64,000 bases of DNA from Ciona savignyi (taxonomy: Eukaryota > Chordata > Ascidiacea > Phlebobranchia > Cionidae), in NCBI GenBank assembly GCA_000149265.1, contig CH001953.1, positions 4,570 to 68,569 on the forward strand. The letters are read 5' to 3'. A program made the translations under genes and the position numbers. Below are positions 32,359 to 47,000 of this stretch, in pieces; within the stretch, counting starts at the first letter, position 1, and each line of letters opens with the position of its first letter. The notes beneath the pieces were generated by a model. It was not told the origin of the DNA, did not search any database, and worked only from the letters and a program-made list of their open reading frames with translations.

Positions 32359-34335
32359 CTTGGTTTGGAAGATAACAATATTTTCAAGTTAACCAACTGT
32401 ACTGTGGATTACCTGCGAACACACAATATTAAAGTAACAGACAAATAATCTTCAAAGTACAAAGTAACAGACTACCTTAATTCTTAAGTAAGGCTTACCC
32501 GAAAGATTAAGGATACCGATGTTCGAAACTTGTGCAGGTAAAAAATACGGTATTACAGAACTGATGCAATTAAAATTATAAAATACGTTAGTACCAACAA
32601 ATATTATTCTAGTTAGTAAGGAGCTCGGGATAATTTATACTACCAGTAATCCTACAAATATGACTGTAATAATATACGTTTGGACAACATAACCAAACAG
32701 TTTAAACCGAAACCAACGTAAATAAAAGAAATTATACGTAGGCTGTAGTATTAGTTGAGTATAGTTTCTGTATCTTTTTGATGACACGAGCAACCCACTC
32801 AAAACAACCTTATAATTACAGCTCACATACAGATTTGTTCACTAAAAATATAATCAGTTTGGTACAGTTAGACATGTTAAAACTTTCGCAACGTCTCTTG
32901 ATGATACTGTGATACGCTGACGAAACTATGCAGTTGTACCACTCTATTACGAGCCCACTGTCCAATGAGAAATTGTAGGATTGCATGATAACCTATAACA
33001 TACACAATGTTAAAAAGCGCAAGTATTTCATTTTTGTGCAGTAGTTCTAAGCCTCTGGTACTATCATCAAGGGATGGGGACATATTTTAACTTGAGTTAT
33101 TTTCCACATAGTGTTTACTAAACGCAAAGTAATGAAAACCAAAATCACCAATTGACCTTGAAAATGCTGTTAAAGATGGTGAACAACCGATTAATTTGAT
33201 CTCTATGCTGGAACGGGTCTGACGTATGGTAGATCTGAAGTCATGGTATGCGAGTGTTTTGCGTAGTAACAATGGCGGTGATTCCCCAATGTTTGTACGG
33301 TCGGAAGCAGCATATGCTTGGATTTGCGTCAAATGTTCTCATTTAGCTAATATTTTAAGCCATTTTAAGCCAGAATTTTGTTGTTTTATGGTACAGAGGG
33401 TGGATAATTCACGTTACAAAAACGGAGATCTAGTTTCTGCTTTAGCCCATTATTCCGCTGGATTCAGACTATATCCTTTAAATTTATTACCAATGGAAGC
33501 AACCAGATTAGATCCCCTAACCGTTCGGTTGTAAGGCGACATACCAACCTATCACCTATTTGGCCGGATTCATAAGTATCATCCATATCACATGCTCGAT
33601 GTTTCGGTTCTGCCCTGTTTTCGTAAAATCGGATTTATAAGTATATTGGATTTTATACGACTAATGTTCTTAAACACACCTCAAAATAATTTCAAATGCA
33701 GATTTGGCAAACAGCTTTACTGGCAAAACGCACTGATCTGGAACAATATAGTTGTAGTAGATTTCACCTAAAACTGTGTTAATTCTGCCTCGTATTTTGT
33801 CCACTAATATGCTTCGTGCTAACATCTTTGCCTTTCAAGTGTCAGACTGAATTAACCACAACAGATTAGGTATTGTGTTTTATAGTAACTTTATAAGGAA
33901 ATTGGCAAGTGCGTTATGCAGAGCCAGCGAAATGCAGAAATGCAGAAATTATATCCGAACCAAAGCGAGTCTATTCAAAATCATGATTATCCGAGCAAGA
34001 GCACACAGGAGCATTTGGCAAAACAAATGTCTCAAAAAAAGAGAAAATAAGAACTCAAAGCGAACCAGCAATACAGGGCGATGCAATGCAAATGAAGGAT
34101 ACATGTAAACTAGTTGGGGCATCACGCGTCTAGCGAGAGCAAGTCACAGTGGCAAAAAATAGAAAACGAGGAATCGCATATGGCACGACAGGATCCTAAG
34201 GTCGAAGTACGGACTGGGCGTGCATAAATTACTTAAGAGTCATGGCCCGTGCCATGCCCACAGTGAAGCGTCGATCAGTACAGCCTCGCGGGCCGTGATA
34301 ATTTATATGTATTAATGCGCCAAGTAAAACTGCGA
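32359..34335. other. Spacer between PB1 gene 2 and the teneurin 3' end (2 kb)
   Basis: No exon or repeat was recognised. It must hold the PB1 gene 2 promoter and the teneurin 3' UTR; neither gives a clear signal. Confidence 0.55.
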
Positions 34336-35015
34336 TCAACTAACTTTAACGAAACGCATATTGCGGCCGGAGCCCGACAACTCAGGGTAACGCTGCGGGT
34401 CCCAAGTCGGTCGCAACTGATACGACGACAAGCGATGCCTGGAACGAATCTCTTGTTTTTCGGCCTCGGTCCACTGAGTTCGAATGCCGGATTGAATTTT
34501 CTGTCGCTCGATTTCCCAAGCTTCGTTCTCTGCTCTTCTCCGCGCTTCCTGGAGGACGTTTTCTCTTTCCTCCTCCAGGCTCGGGAAGTCGGACGTCGGG
34601 TCTTCGTCGACATAGGTGATGACGACAATTGCGTGACCAGACTCGAAACGGATTCGTTTTTCCTGCTGCGAGACCGCGATAGGCCGCTTAGTTCTGGTCG
34701 AAGAAACCGAGGTCCGGGAACTGCCTTCGTCATGTCCGCCGTCCAACACGCGGTCATTTCCCGCGGAGATTCGGAGGATTTGTCGATCCTTGTCGAAAGC
34801 GTCGGATGGTTTACTGAGGTAAACTGTCGGCTTTCCTTCCAGAGTCAGACTCATGGCTGCTGATGCTGAGTCAGCAGATTTCCCGATCATGACGTCAGCG
34901 CCGTTGATGATGCCGCTCATGCGTTTGACGTCATCAGTGGCTGAGTTGATGACGTGTGTTGTGACTGTTCCCTTGTCAACCACCATCACGAGGCCTTGAA
35001 CGAACAGTGTTCCAC
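34336..35015 (-). CDS. TENM-like: Teneurin exon 37: C-terminal toxin-derived and TCAP-like region
   Basis: Acceptor catccgctag, phase 1, stop TGA at 34338-34336. It encodes the antibiotic-binding-like and Tox-GHH-type fold that animals inherited with the RHS shell (here part of an adhesion receptor, not a toxin gene). [12 protein letters not shown] and [16 protein letters not shown] match the TCAP region. RTKR and EKRIRF lie where vertebrates have a basic cleavage site. The protein ends FVKVS, without an amidation signal. Confidence 0.93.
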
Positions 35016-38000
35016 CTAGCGGATGTACAACCGGTTAATTTAGCATAAAAGTGGAGTTTCACAGATACATTAACATGAAAAACAAGGCTTGTGGAATATT
35101 ACGCATTTAAACGAGAAAATACAAAAAAAATGCGTTAAATGTGATAACTGTCAACAATTCTTCATAGGACCTTATTGTTTCGTTTTAACACGAATATTTG
35201 TTGTTTACTATACGTTTCCGTATGTCTCTTCCTTGGTCAATAAGTCTAAGGCAATTACTGGCTGCATAAGTATATCGAGCGATAGGCGATACGTACTTGA
35301 AACAGTGTTTTGTTGGGTGTTTTTTCTAGTAGGTACCAGCACCGACGGAGTCGAAGTCTGTAGGTTGATGTAACTCGAAAGGTGGTGGGTAAGCTGGCAC
35401 TCAGCGCTGGATTTATCCTGTTCAAAAATTAAGGGTTATTCTCGATTTTCTTAGGGTTGGGGTTAAAAATTCAACAGTGGGGGTTGAGTGGAGTATTTAC
35501 CTTTTGTCTTGATGCAATCTGCGGGTCCGGTGCTACGTTGTTCAGTTTGAACCCAAGTGAACTCAGCCAACTCGGGGTGTCGGTCATGTGGTTGTAGACC
35601 GGGACCGGGTTCACGGGGTCAATGACCTGGTATTCCATGAAGGGGACCCCACTTGCTCGAGGGTCTGCCAAGCCAGCGATGCCTGACGACGTAAACTGAC
35701 CAATCAGAGCGTCGTATTCAACCCCGTGGTGGATTTTCCCGCTGCTTTCTTCCGTTGACGTCTTCCTATTGGTCGACGAGCCGGTGTTGATGCCCATGGA
35801 GACACGTGATCCGATGACGTCACGGTCGGGAAATCGCACGAGACCGGTAGTGACGTCATAGATTCCGCCCTTGAAGCCGATGACAAGTCGAATGGAGGGC
35901 AACGAATCGAAGATAACTTGTCCGAACGGAGTATATCTGAAAAACGCAAAGTTAGTTGCTAGTCAAAAAAAACAGAATTAAAAACGTAAGCAAAAATAGA
36001 CCGCGATAATTGTATAGGTTATGAGGTCGCCTAACACCCTAAAATGGAGAACGAAAACAGCCGAAAGGTTTAAAGGTCGATACTAGTCGCCGGCAGTCTC
36101 TGTGTTGTGACCCTGGGCGTTGAGATGGGATTCGTTTAAAGCCGGTTAATTAATAAGTTCTCTAAATCATATAAGCAACAATCGTCTAAATCAGCATATA
36201 AGCAACACTGCAAAAGCTCCGATAAACCTATAATAAACATAATGCAATCTGATAATTGCACGTTTGACAACTTCTGCGATTTTCTATTAACGGAGATGAT
36301 AATCATAATTTATATTTTGCATTTCATCCTATTAAACTTCCATAACCGGTATAAAAACCAAGAAAAAAATTAACTTTATTTATAAGAGAATTCCCGACGA
36401 AGGAAATGCACGACTCACTTGATACGTTTTACGGTGATGCCACTGCTGTCTAGCACAGCTAGCGGAGTTCCCTGGTGATCACTCACTATCAGCCACATAA
36501 CTCCATCGCTACGCTCCATTGCAAACACGTGACCTTCCTCATCGTAGCGGAACGAGGTAACGAGGCCTGAGAGAACACCAAGTTTAACATTTGAGACGAG
36601 CGGTTGAAATATCTCGGCAAAGAGAGAATGTCACGTACCGGAAGTGGCGTTGTAAACGTGGGTAAGAAGCGTGGGTTGAGTTACGTCAGCATACAGGTAC
36701 CGCAGCACCTCCTGACGTAATACATCGACTCTGGTTGCTAGGCGACCGAACCCATCATAACCATACGTGATCTGAGTAAAAACAAAACTATAAGTATTCA
36801 GCGAATAGGTTTACTTACACCATTGGAGTTACAAGCCAAACTTTTAATTTATTACAAAAGTGGGGTGGGAGGGGGGTGGACTAAAAGGAGGGAAAGTGGG
36901 AATGCGAAACGGAGGGAGGTAAACAGCATACTAAAATACAGATTAAAGGGCATAAGAGTTAGTTTTAAACATGGGGTTGGAGTTAGGGTTAGTTCTGGGG
37001 TGGTAGAGATTAATGTTTGGTGCAGGGTTAAAATCAGTTTCCATAGTTTTAGTAAGCAGTTTCCTCTTTCCCCGGTTTCCCGCCTTTTAGCCTTTCCCGG
37101 AAAGTGGTAATATTTTTTTTAGATGTTGTAGATATTTCACCTCGTATTGACCGCGTCCATCTAACCGGTAGGCCTTCCTTAAATTTCCGAGCGAGTCGTA
37201 TTGAAAGACCTCATTTCCACGTTCTTGAAGGAAACCATCCGCGTCGAACTGGTACTGGATTTCACCGCACGAGGTAAGTCTGCGATCAAAATAATAATTA
37301 ATAAGAGCATTATTATTTTCTTTAATGCTTGTGTGGCCTAATGGTAAAAGCGATCGCTTTATAAACCGATTTCTGTATAAGAAACGTTTATAACAAACGG
37401 TTTTGTTGTGAGCCCATTATGGGTTTGAAACTGAGCTAGGTAAAAATGTTTTCATTAATGTGTGTATGGCTGAATGGTAAACACGACCCATTCATTTAAC
37501 GATTTATATATAACGGACAGTGTTACTGGGGAGCCTATCATTAAAACGAAACTTGGCCAGGTAAAAAGGGTCGTTAATGTCATCTAAGTAAGGTAAGTGA
37601 CCATAATAGGTTTGAAACTTAACTAGGTAATATAAACTAATATTAAACGCAATCTGGAAGTCAAAACTTCGTCAGACGGACATCAGAACTTGACATTCTG
37701 AATGAAAAATTCCGACTAACCTTCCCCGTCTGTCGTATCGCAAGTTCGTCCTGACACCGCTGTTCTCTATTTGCGACAGTTTGCCGTCCGCATCGTACGT
37801 ATATCGCCACGTAACTCGTCCGTCATCCGATGCCGTCCGTATGCCGCCGTGCTGGTTGTAGGAGTACGCAGTGACAGTCGAGTTGCTGAAGAGTCCAATC
37901 TTGTATTCCTCGCTGCCCAGGCGGCCAGCGGTGTCGTACTGCAGCAGCGTACTGAACACGATGGCACTGGAAAGAAAAAGATCACGTGAATATTTATGAA

Positions 38001-41000
38001 CACATCAAATTTAAATGGATGGTATCCATTGCTAACTCTTGAGATGTTTAGCAATTTAATCATTTTTACATCGATTTTCTAACGGTCGTTCTACCGTTGT
38101 ATCGTTTTTCTTTGCCAATACTAATTACGCAATGAAGAATAAACTAAACCATAAAGTACTCACGGAGAATTTCACAAGAATTACTGACAAAATTGCTAAA
38201 AAAATTACATACAAATCTGCCAAATTAAATACAAATCTACCAAAATTACCTAGAGCAAATTAATTTACCAGCTATCACCTTTATATTGGGAATTTTAAAG
38301 TCGGGCCGTGTGGTTACACAAATGGGCATTAAAGTCCGTCTCTTTACATTTTTCAAGTTCAAGGGTCAAACCCATTATGGGCTTGTCTCTTATACCATTT
38401 TTTATACAAGTATCGGACGATTTAGCCATTCAGCAACACTTCCCTACGTCGACGCGTACCTGTATACTTCCATTTCGGCTTGCACCACACGTCCGCTGTT
38501 GTCCGACTGTTTCGTCAGAGTTGCCTCCTGTGAGCTCACAGTGTAAAGGTTGGATGAAAGGTCAATGATCGTGAAGCGTCCAAAGGTGGTCAGTTTGCCG
38601 GACACGTCATTGTACGTTAGCTCCTCTAGCGGCAATTCAGTACCGTTCACTTTGACCTAGGGTGAAATTAAGCGATCAGTATATCTTATAGGATGAGTTG
38701 CCGATTGGTTTAACCAATTTTATACTAAAAACACGGTCTTGTGACAAGCAAATAATGGGTTCAAAACCTAAAATGGTAAAAATGGTAGTGGCCGAATGGT
38801 TTCTACGACCAATTCACATACATAATTCGATATAAAAACGATCGTAGTCACGGGCTCGCGGATTCAAAACTTGGCCGAGTATTCATTTAAAGACAAATGA
38901 TTCGTAAAACCGGTCCACAAACATAACATTGGAAATAAGACTAACACGAATTTGTAGCTAACTTTATCACTCACATGTATGCTTTGCAAGCGTAGGTTCA
39001 CGTCGTGGGTGTAGTCGAACACTGCCAGCAGACCCAAATCCCTTGATGACGTCACGGCATGACGTTGGACCAGCGGGCCGTTTCTATGGAAACGCATGGT
39101 GCAATCGTCCGTGGCGACCGACACGAGCTCGCCGGATTGCGGGTCCCGTAACATCCGGGTCCGTGACGAGTCATGCAGAACTTCGGTCATGTGACCATGT
39201 GCGTCATACCGGTACACCACTTTGCGCTTCTCACCTGTTGAAGGGAATGACGTTTGGTTAAGCTAAAGCCACTAAAAACATATTTACGAGGTAAAGTGTG
39301 GGGATTGTAAAAGTGACCGATTCAAATACAGCAAACTATGTAAAATCCAACGTAAAATTGACCCTATCATGGGTTCAATACTAGGCCCGTAAAAACACAT
39401 TTACAAGTCTTAAACATAAAATCCAGTCTATACTGACGCTAAACGAAGTGTACTTGGGCTTATTATAATGTTTGTTTCATTGTGCCTGGAAAAACGTTTC
39501 GATTAGCCAATGCATGATTAAGTTTGTAAATATTATACGTCTGAAAATGATTTCCAAGCTTCTACAAGCCTTAAATACAACGCCACGTCCGGTATGGCAG
39601 AGAAAACATAGACACTTGAATCAATTATGCGTTGACGTTGGAATCCTAATGTAGACACTCCTGGCTTGAAAATTAGGCCAAAACAAGGGTCACGTAGCCT
39701 AGACTTTAAACCCATGCTCAGTCCCACTGTCGTCAAAGGCTTTATGGTTCACAACTTACCGGGGTAGAAGGTGGAGAGGATTTCTTGTTTATCGTTGCGG
39801 TCGATGATTAGAGCAGTTCTTCCGTTGGTTCCTTGGAAGGAGTTGCGGATGAAGCCGACGCCGATACGACGGTCCACGGCGAAAGACAAGCTGGAGGGAA
39901 GGGTGACGCGCTGCAGCGATTCGTTCTCGTCGTAGGTGAACGTAAATTGGGAGGAAGGGGTGGGAAGACTTAAGTGCGAAATCTGGAAAGAGGAGATTAT
40001 TTTCTATTAAAAAACGTTGCAATATTTGAATTGTTATGCTCGCATGCACAATCGCGTTTTTGGTCCTGATGATGAACGCAAACGTCGTTTTAGACGTAAC
40101 TTTATATTGGTCTTTACTATATACCGCTGAAGTACTAAAATCTGGTAAGAATAAATAATATTCTCAAATAAGATAGATATAAGTTGCATTACAAGTCTCA
40201 AGTACTTATTACAAGTTTAGTTAGCGTACGTGCGAGCAAAAGTATACGCTTCAAAATGACCTTCGGGCTAAGGTTCGAACCTATGATGTGCTCATTTCCA
40301 AGGCAGTTTCTTATTTAATTGGTGCATGTTAAGAAAGACCAACCTTGTTTCCATAGGTGTATCTCCACAGCTGGCCGTCCGCTTTCCGTGCGCTTTGCAG
40401 GTTGCCGTATACGTCGTACCGCAGCTGTTCGTTCTGCCTTCCGCGTTGCCACGTCACCGCGTGTCCACTTGCGTCATACGTCACGTTAACCGGGGTAATC
40501 CCCTTGCTGGGCATCCAAAGCGTTGGTAGCCCGCGGGTGTTGTACTGTATCCGCAGCATGAACTTGGTATGGTCGTCGTAGATTCGGTCCATGTTCATTA
40601 CTTGCGAGTAGTCCAGCGACAAAATGTTGCGGCCGTTGACCAGCATGCGGCGACCGAGAAGGAACTTGTTGGAGTATTGGCCTGGAGAGAGCACACGTAG
40701 GTTATTACCAGTTCAAACAAGGAGTGTGCTAGTTAAAAAGGAGATGACCAATAGTAGGTTTACATTTAGCCATATAAGTTGTCGAATTTTAAAGAAAAAT
40801 GAATCACATTTTCGTTCGGTTTATATGTAACAATGTAAGACAAAAATTCGAAAACGACAATCGTGTCAAAATATTATATTTATTTTAACCGGGCTAAGTT
40901 TCGTGTGTTGTGCTCGTCACTAAACCCGTTTTTTTTATATAGGGAGAGGTATGTGTATTAGTTGTGTTAACCATTTAGTCATACAGCCGTATTGTTCAAT

Positions 41001-44000
41001 TATAATTAAAAAGGTGAAAATAGGTCTCGCTTTACAGCGCCATTTGTTCTTATTAAAATATAAAATATCTGTTTCTAAAATTAAAAATTTTGGCTTAGAG
41101 AATAACCCTTCGCGTCATTTGCACAACTTACCGCTTTCCCGCTCTTTCCGCGTGTTCCATTCGATCTGGTTCTCGAGCGGATCGGCGGGAAGTTGGATTG
41201 TCCGCTTGGCTAGAAACGGCGCAGTGAGACCAAGCACTGGGTGTGGTTTTGTCTCTAACGTCAGTTCCGACTCATCGAGGTATCGAACCGATATCGAGTT
41301 GTCTGTCCAGCGTTTGTACGTGGTGGTCATAGCGCCTGGGACGAAATATTGATGGTTTAGCACTTATTACATGTCATTTTTACCTTGGGTTGATTTTCAG
41401 TCTTTTTTAACTGTTAAGTTGAGTATGGGTCGGTCGGATTAACCACTCGCTCAAACATATTTAACTCCAATAGAAACACTAAAATGAGAAAAAGAGAATG
41501 AGAAGTTGAGTGATTTTTCTTTATTCCCATTCCCTTTTTTAGTGTTTCCGTGAACACCATGTCATATTTACCTTGATAAAGTCAATATCCTTCATGAAGT
41601 CATTTAATCTTTTTTAAATATTAAGTAATGGGTCGGTGGGGTTAACCATATAATCACATGACCGTTTGACTTGTAAAGCACTCAATCGGGTTTGGGGTAA
41701 TTTGGAGGAACAATTTACCTTCAGTCGTTGTGATAATGTCGCAAAGATAGCCAGGTTCAGTGGTTATGACGACATCCCTTCTTCCGACGCCGATCTGCGA
41801 GCTCTCGTGACCGCTTGACGGAGCCGCTCTCTTCATAGTCACTGTGTGACGTGTCGCGTTTGAAGTGACGTGAAGCGACGTCATTGCGCCGGTTGATGAC
41901 GTAGCGGTAGTCAACCGACCGTGCACGTCATAGGTATAGAAGCGGGAGGAATAACGACCGGTAACGCTGGATCGGATCAGACCGTTTCCCTCTCCCTGGT
42001 AGGTGAAGGAAGCGACGGGAGTGTCGGATTCTGTGGAAATTGACTTGTCAAATCGGCTTGGGGCACAATGGTAGTAATGTATTTAAAAATAGTTAGAACA
42101 TGGAAAGTGACAACACATTCTGACAAACAAACATGAAGCCAATGTAATAATTTTTATTTTGAAATGTTTCAGAATGATCCTTTATTTTCAAACTAAAATT
42201 GAAATTTCTTAAAAAAAGTACAACATTGACTTTTTTGCTCAGGTTATCTCACAAGTCCATGCAATATGCTTCAAGGTCGGTAATATACAATATTCAAGAT
42301 TGGATAGAATAATCACCCACCTCTGGATATCCTTGTGAGAAACCCATCCCGGCCGGTAGTCAACGACAGAGTCTTTCGATTTGGTAAAGACAGTTGTACG
42401 GGTTTCTGGAAACATAATTTAGTTAAAAAATATTTTTTTAAAAATATAACATCACGGCCGCTCGAGAATTGAACCACATATTAACAGCTGGGCCGTTACA
42501 GGAACAAAATTTTAACAGCTGGACCGTTACAGGTTCGAACCGCTTACCCCTCGTGTGGTGTATTCTATCCTGACATGATTCCCATTGGCATCTCTCACTG
42601 CGCTGAGACCTCCCTTGCTCGTGTAAGAATAGGAATAGAGAAGGGAACCGGTGATAACGTTCCTGGTGTTAATATGTCGGCCGTTCTGGTCGAACATGTA
42701 CAGCTGGTTGGTGTCAGGGTCGGAGACGTTGAACTGGTTATCACGAAGCGGTGGAAGGGAACGGTGGATCTGGGAAGAAGTTTGTTTGTCGTGCTTAGTT
42801 TTGAACCTATGATAGGCTTGTTCATAAGTTCTCAATATGTGGAAATTGGTTACGTATATCTGTCGACAATACCTTTTATGTTAAGTAACCGCATACGCAG
42901 TGCGTTGTGGTTGCGAGAAAGGCTGTTCACTTTAATTTAATCAATAAAATACGAATTAAAAAAGAGGTACGGATACTTTACAATGTTATGCATATTTTAG
43001 CTTCACTAACACATTTTTTGTCTGTTTCAAAATATTTCTTCCCGACGGTACAATATCATATTTTAATCTTCCGCACGTTTTGACTGCTCAAATACAATAC
43101 TTTTTTATTCCAAAACATTTTTTGTCATTATCACTCGATAGATTACCATATTTTAATGTTGGGTACGTTTTCGGCTTGTCGGACTACTTTATTAAAATTC
43201 CAGGGGTGGTATAGGGACGTAGCTGTATTCTTACCTTTCTGATCCGAAGATTAAGTTGGTCGGCGATGTAGACGGAACCATCGGGGGTTGCAGTGACGGC
43301 GGCCGGGTCATGGAGGGAGGCACTCCGGGCGAAATCGCCGTCGCCGTTGAAACAGAGGCATTGCTGCAACGCGCAGTCGCATTTCGAGTCAACTCCAGCC
43401 ACAGTAGAAATGCGGCCACTGGAATAGACAACGAGTTTATCGCTGGTTGCATACGTTGTTTTTCGTATGGGAAAATATAGTTACCAGGCTAGGTTTTAAA
43501 CCCCTAACGGGCTCGTCAACAATACCCTTTTCAACACTCTTTTTTTTTAAGTATATATAAGCTATATGTATCGGTCGCGTTTATCGTTCGGTCATGCTAC
43601 CGTCTAATACTAAATTTTACTTCGTTCCGGGGATCGAAAAACCGCAATGACAGCAAAATAAGTACTTACGTCGATGGGTCAATTCTTCTCACTCTGTGGA
43701 CGAACTTTCTGTCTGTTTCCGAAACATATATAGCTCCATCCAGCGGCGAAACCGTGATTGAAGTCGGTGAAATCAAACTGAACTTTCGAGCGTCGCTGTA
43801 AATAAGATGTTTGTATTATTTTACCTAGATTTGTGCAATTCCCAGTCTTATTACAAAACTCCCTTATCCCACCCTTTGCGCTTTAAAATGATACAAAGCG
43901 CCTGGCTGGATTTCTCGTACTTTAGTCTAATAAATAGCGACACAATAAAATATAGTGATCACAAAACTTTAAATAATTTTTTAATAAACAAGCAGGAAGG

Positions 44001-47000
44001 AAGGAAGGAAGGAGATAAGGAAACTGCACTTCCAATAAAGACTGTGGCCATAGGATTAATGTTAAGACTACGATGATAGCTGGGGTTATTTCGGGGGGGG
44101 GGGGGGAGATATGTTTGGAGTTGGGTTGAAATTAGTTTACACAGTTTTGATTAGCAGTTTTTCTTTTTTTCCTTTACCTATTTTTTATTTTTTCCCGGTG
44201 CTTTAGCTAACCACATGGTTAACGTGAAGAACCGCGTACGAACAAGACGTCACACGTAAAACTTGGAAAACATTATACAACTGCGCAGTAATAACATTAT
44301 AGTGGGCATGGGAACTCGGTTTGCGTTGTAATGAAACGTTCTCTTACCGGTCATCTGGATTTCGTGCTACGCTCCTCATGCAGTGAAGGGGAATTCCCGC
44401 CGCAAGGGACGCCTGCCGGTTGATGACGTCAATCCTGATCACTACGTCACCGTCGAGAACATAAAGGTTTCCGTCCACGTGACTAGCGGCGATATCAGTT
44501 GGAAAAGTCAGTTCCAGCTGGAAAAAAAGATTTTTCAGTTTTAAGCCCAATTTACTATCCTTGTTTTTATTAAGTTGACATCGGTTATGTTTCGCTTGTT
44601 TTTCGAGATTTTTTATTTGAATAAGAATTACCCATTAAGATTTTAAGCATTCGAATATTTAAAATTGGATTCTGCCCAATTGGCTCGGTAAATTGTGTCA
44701 CTTCGTTTGCTATCGGCATTTGTTTTTGTTACCGGGCTAAGTTTTAATTCTATGATGGGTTTGTTCCAAATATCCTTTTATTATAGAAATAGTATTTAAT
44801 TCGATCGCGTTAACGATTCAGCCATGGAAACATTTGAGTGTGCGTCAATCTCACCTGGTCCAAGCTCATGCTACCACCGCATTGTAAAGGTCGGGTTCCC
44901 GACACGAGTATGCTTCCTGCGAAGGTTTTGATGACGGAAGACCGAGGGTGGATGGTTCGAATCCGATTGCCGTCAATGAAGTACAGAAGCCCGTCCTTGT
45001 CAAAGGCGAGGCCCTTCGGGGCAGATAAAGTCGCCTCCGACGCTGAACCGTGATCACCACAGTTGTCTGGAGGAGGATGGAAACTTACATTCGGCTTGAA
45101 GTGATTTCTAGGTTGTTATTACACGACAAACCTTGTTTTAAGCACAACAAAATTTATCATAAAAATACGGCATGAAGAAGCACAGAAAACTCATCATGTT
45201 AACTTTACCAAATTCACAATAAACATTGCTCTATACAATGTAAACAAAACTAACGAAGGAAACGGGATGAACGCTTGAATTTCTATTTCAAGCTAAATTG
45301 CGTTCATTTAGAACAATAGAAGATTCAACTTACCTTCCTGCAGTGGATAGCAAGTCCGCCCGGTGCCTGCTACTACTTCGTAGTTGGTGGTCAGGTCACG
45401 TGGGGAGCGACTTGCGGACAGCGACATCTGGCGGAGACGGTAGATCCGCCTCTCGCTGGGATGCGAGAAGTACAGCACGCCTCCAGCGGTTGGATCGATC
45501 GCCATGTAATACTGTAGAAAAGGATAAAGATCTAGTTTTCGGGAACAATGAAGCTTTGGGTGTTTTTGGACCCTTTACAATTGATAGTCAGACGGAATGG
45601 TCTACACGACAGATTAATATATTTAACTATTATATAACAACGAGCTTAGTGTCGAAACTATGATTGGTTCGATACTTAGCCCGGTACAAAATATACGAAG
45701 GTTTCAATTAGTCATAATAAACTACAATGGCTTGTTCTCCTGATTGTAGGCACAGGATAATCTGACAATTTTCCGTGGTATTCCGCCAATTGCGTTTTCC
45801 CAACTAGGCAATAACCATGATTATCATTGAAATATTTGTGTAATATGAGTGGAAACAAAGAGTTTACTTTGGATGGTGCGTCTCTGGTTGAAAAGACACT
45901 GCTAACTTGGCCTCTGGTATCAATTTTACGGATGTAGTCGTGGTCGCCGACGTATACGTTGCCAACTGCGTCGCTTGTGAGGGCTACTGGTGATCGAAGG
46001 GGGTTGTTGAGGGCTCGACCTGAATGGAATATTGGGTTAAACTACGTTTAGGTGGGGTTGAGAGAAGGTTGAGGGTTGTGTGGCCGAATTTCTTTGTTTT
46101 TCCGTATTTTTTAATTTTCATTGTGATTTTATAGTGTTATTTATTGCGCGTTTCCTTGTTTTTCTTTCCATTGTGCTTGTTTTCAATGTTTTTTTCGATA
46201 TGCGTGTTTTTAATGTTAAAAATTAAAAAAAATAACCTAAAAGCCAAAATACTTACCGTTACAACTCTCACACGACGAGTGCCTTGGATTTCCGTTGCCC
46301 ATAACAGTGGACATGATAGGAGGCTGCTCGCTAAGTCGCATCACCCCACCGTTACCCAGGTAAACCACCCCTTTGGACGGGTGGAAAGTGTGATGGATGG
46401 CAAGGGACCAGAGCCCGATGGAGCCGCCCACCGCCGGGTTGTGGCCGGCAACGCTGGTTTGAAAGGATTTCCAAACGACTTGATCGCATGACTCGTACAC
46501 ATAGCCCACGTAAACTGTAAAAACATTGGTGAAACTGATGTGCATGTTGATTTGGGTTTTTATTTGACATTCTTTTTATAAACACAGCAGTCAAATGCAT
46601 TAATTTAGCCTTTAATTTCAGTTGTACGTATTCATTTACTTTTTACATGTAGTCGTACGCAAACATTAGTCGGAAGTATTACATCATACGCAATCTACCA
46701 ACCTTTTGCTGCCACGGTTCCATAGACGGGTTGTCCGTACGCGTCTTCACGCGTCCATTCGTACGTATAACGCAGCTCGGATCGCGGCTCGAATTTCTTG
46801 CTGAATTCGAGGCCCTGTATGACGATGCGAAGTCGGACGAGAACCAAGTTGGCTGGTTTTTCCCCGTTGACGAGAGAAATGAGAAGGATGGATTGGTATC
46901 CAGGTGTCCGAGAGCTCAAGTATACGAGCGAGGTCTCAGTTCCAGGTAATGGGATCGATTCTCGCGTCGCCTGAAAAAATCCGATTATGATCACGTTGCA

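Noticed and set aside
34336-35015. Stand-alone toxin gene
   Set aside because: The toxin-derived fold is the last exon of teneurin, spliced in phase to the YD shell; in animals it is part of an adhesion receptor.
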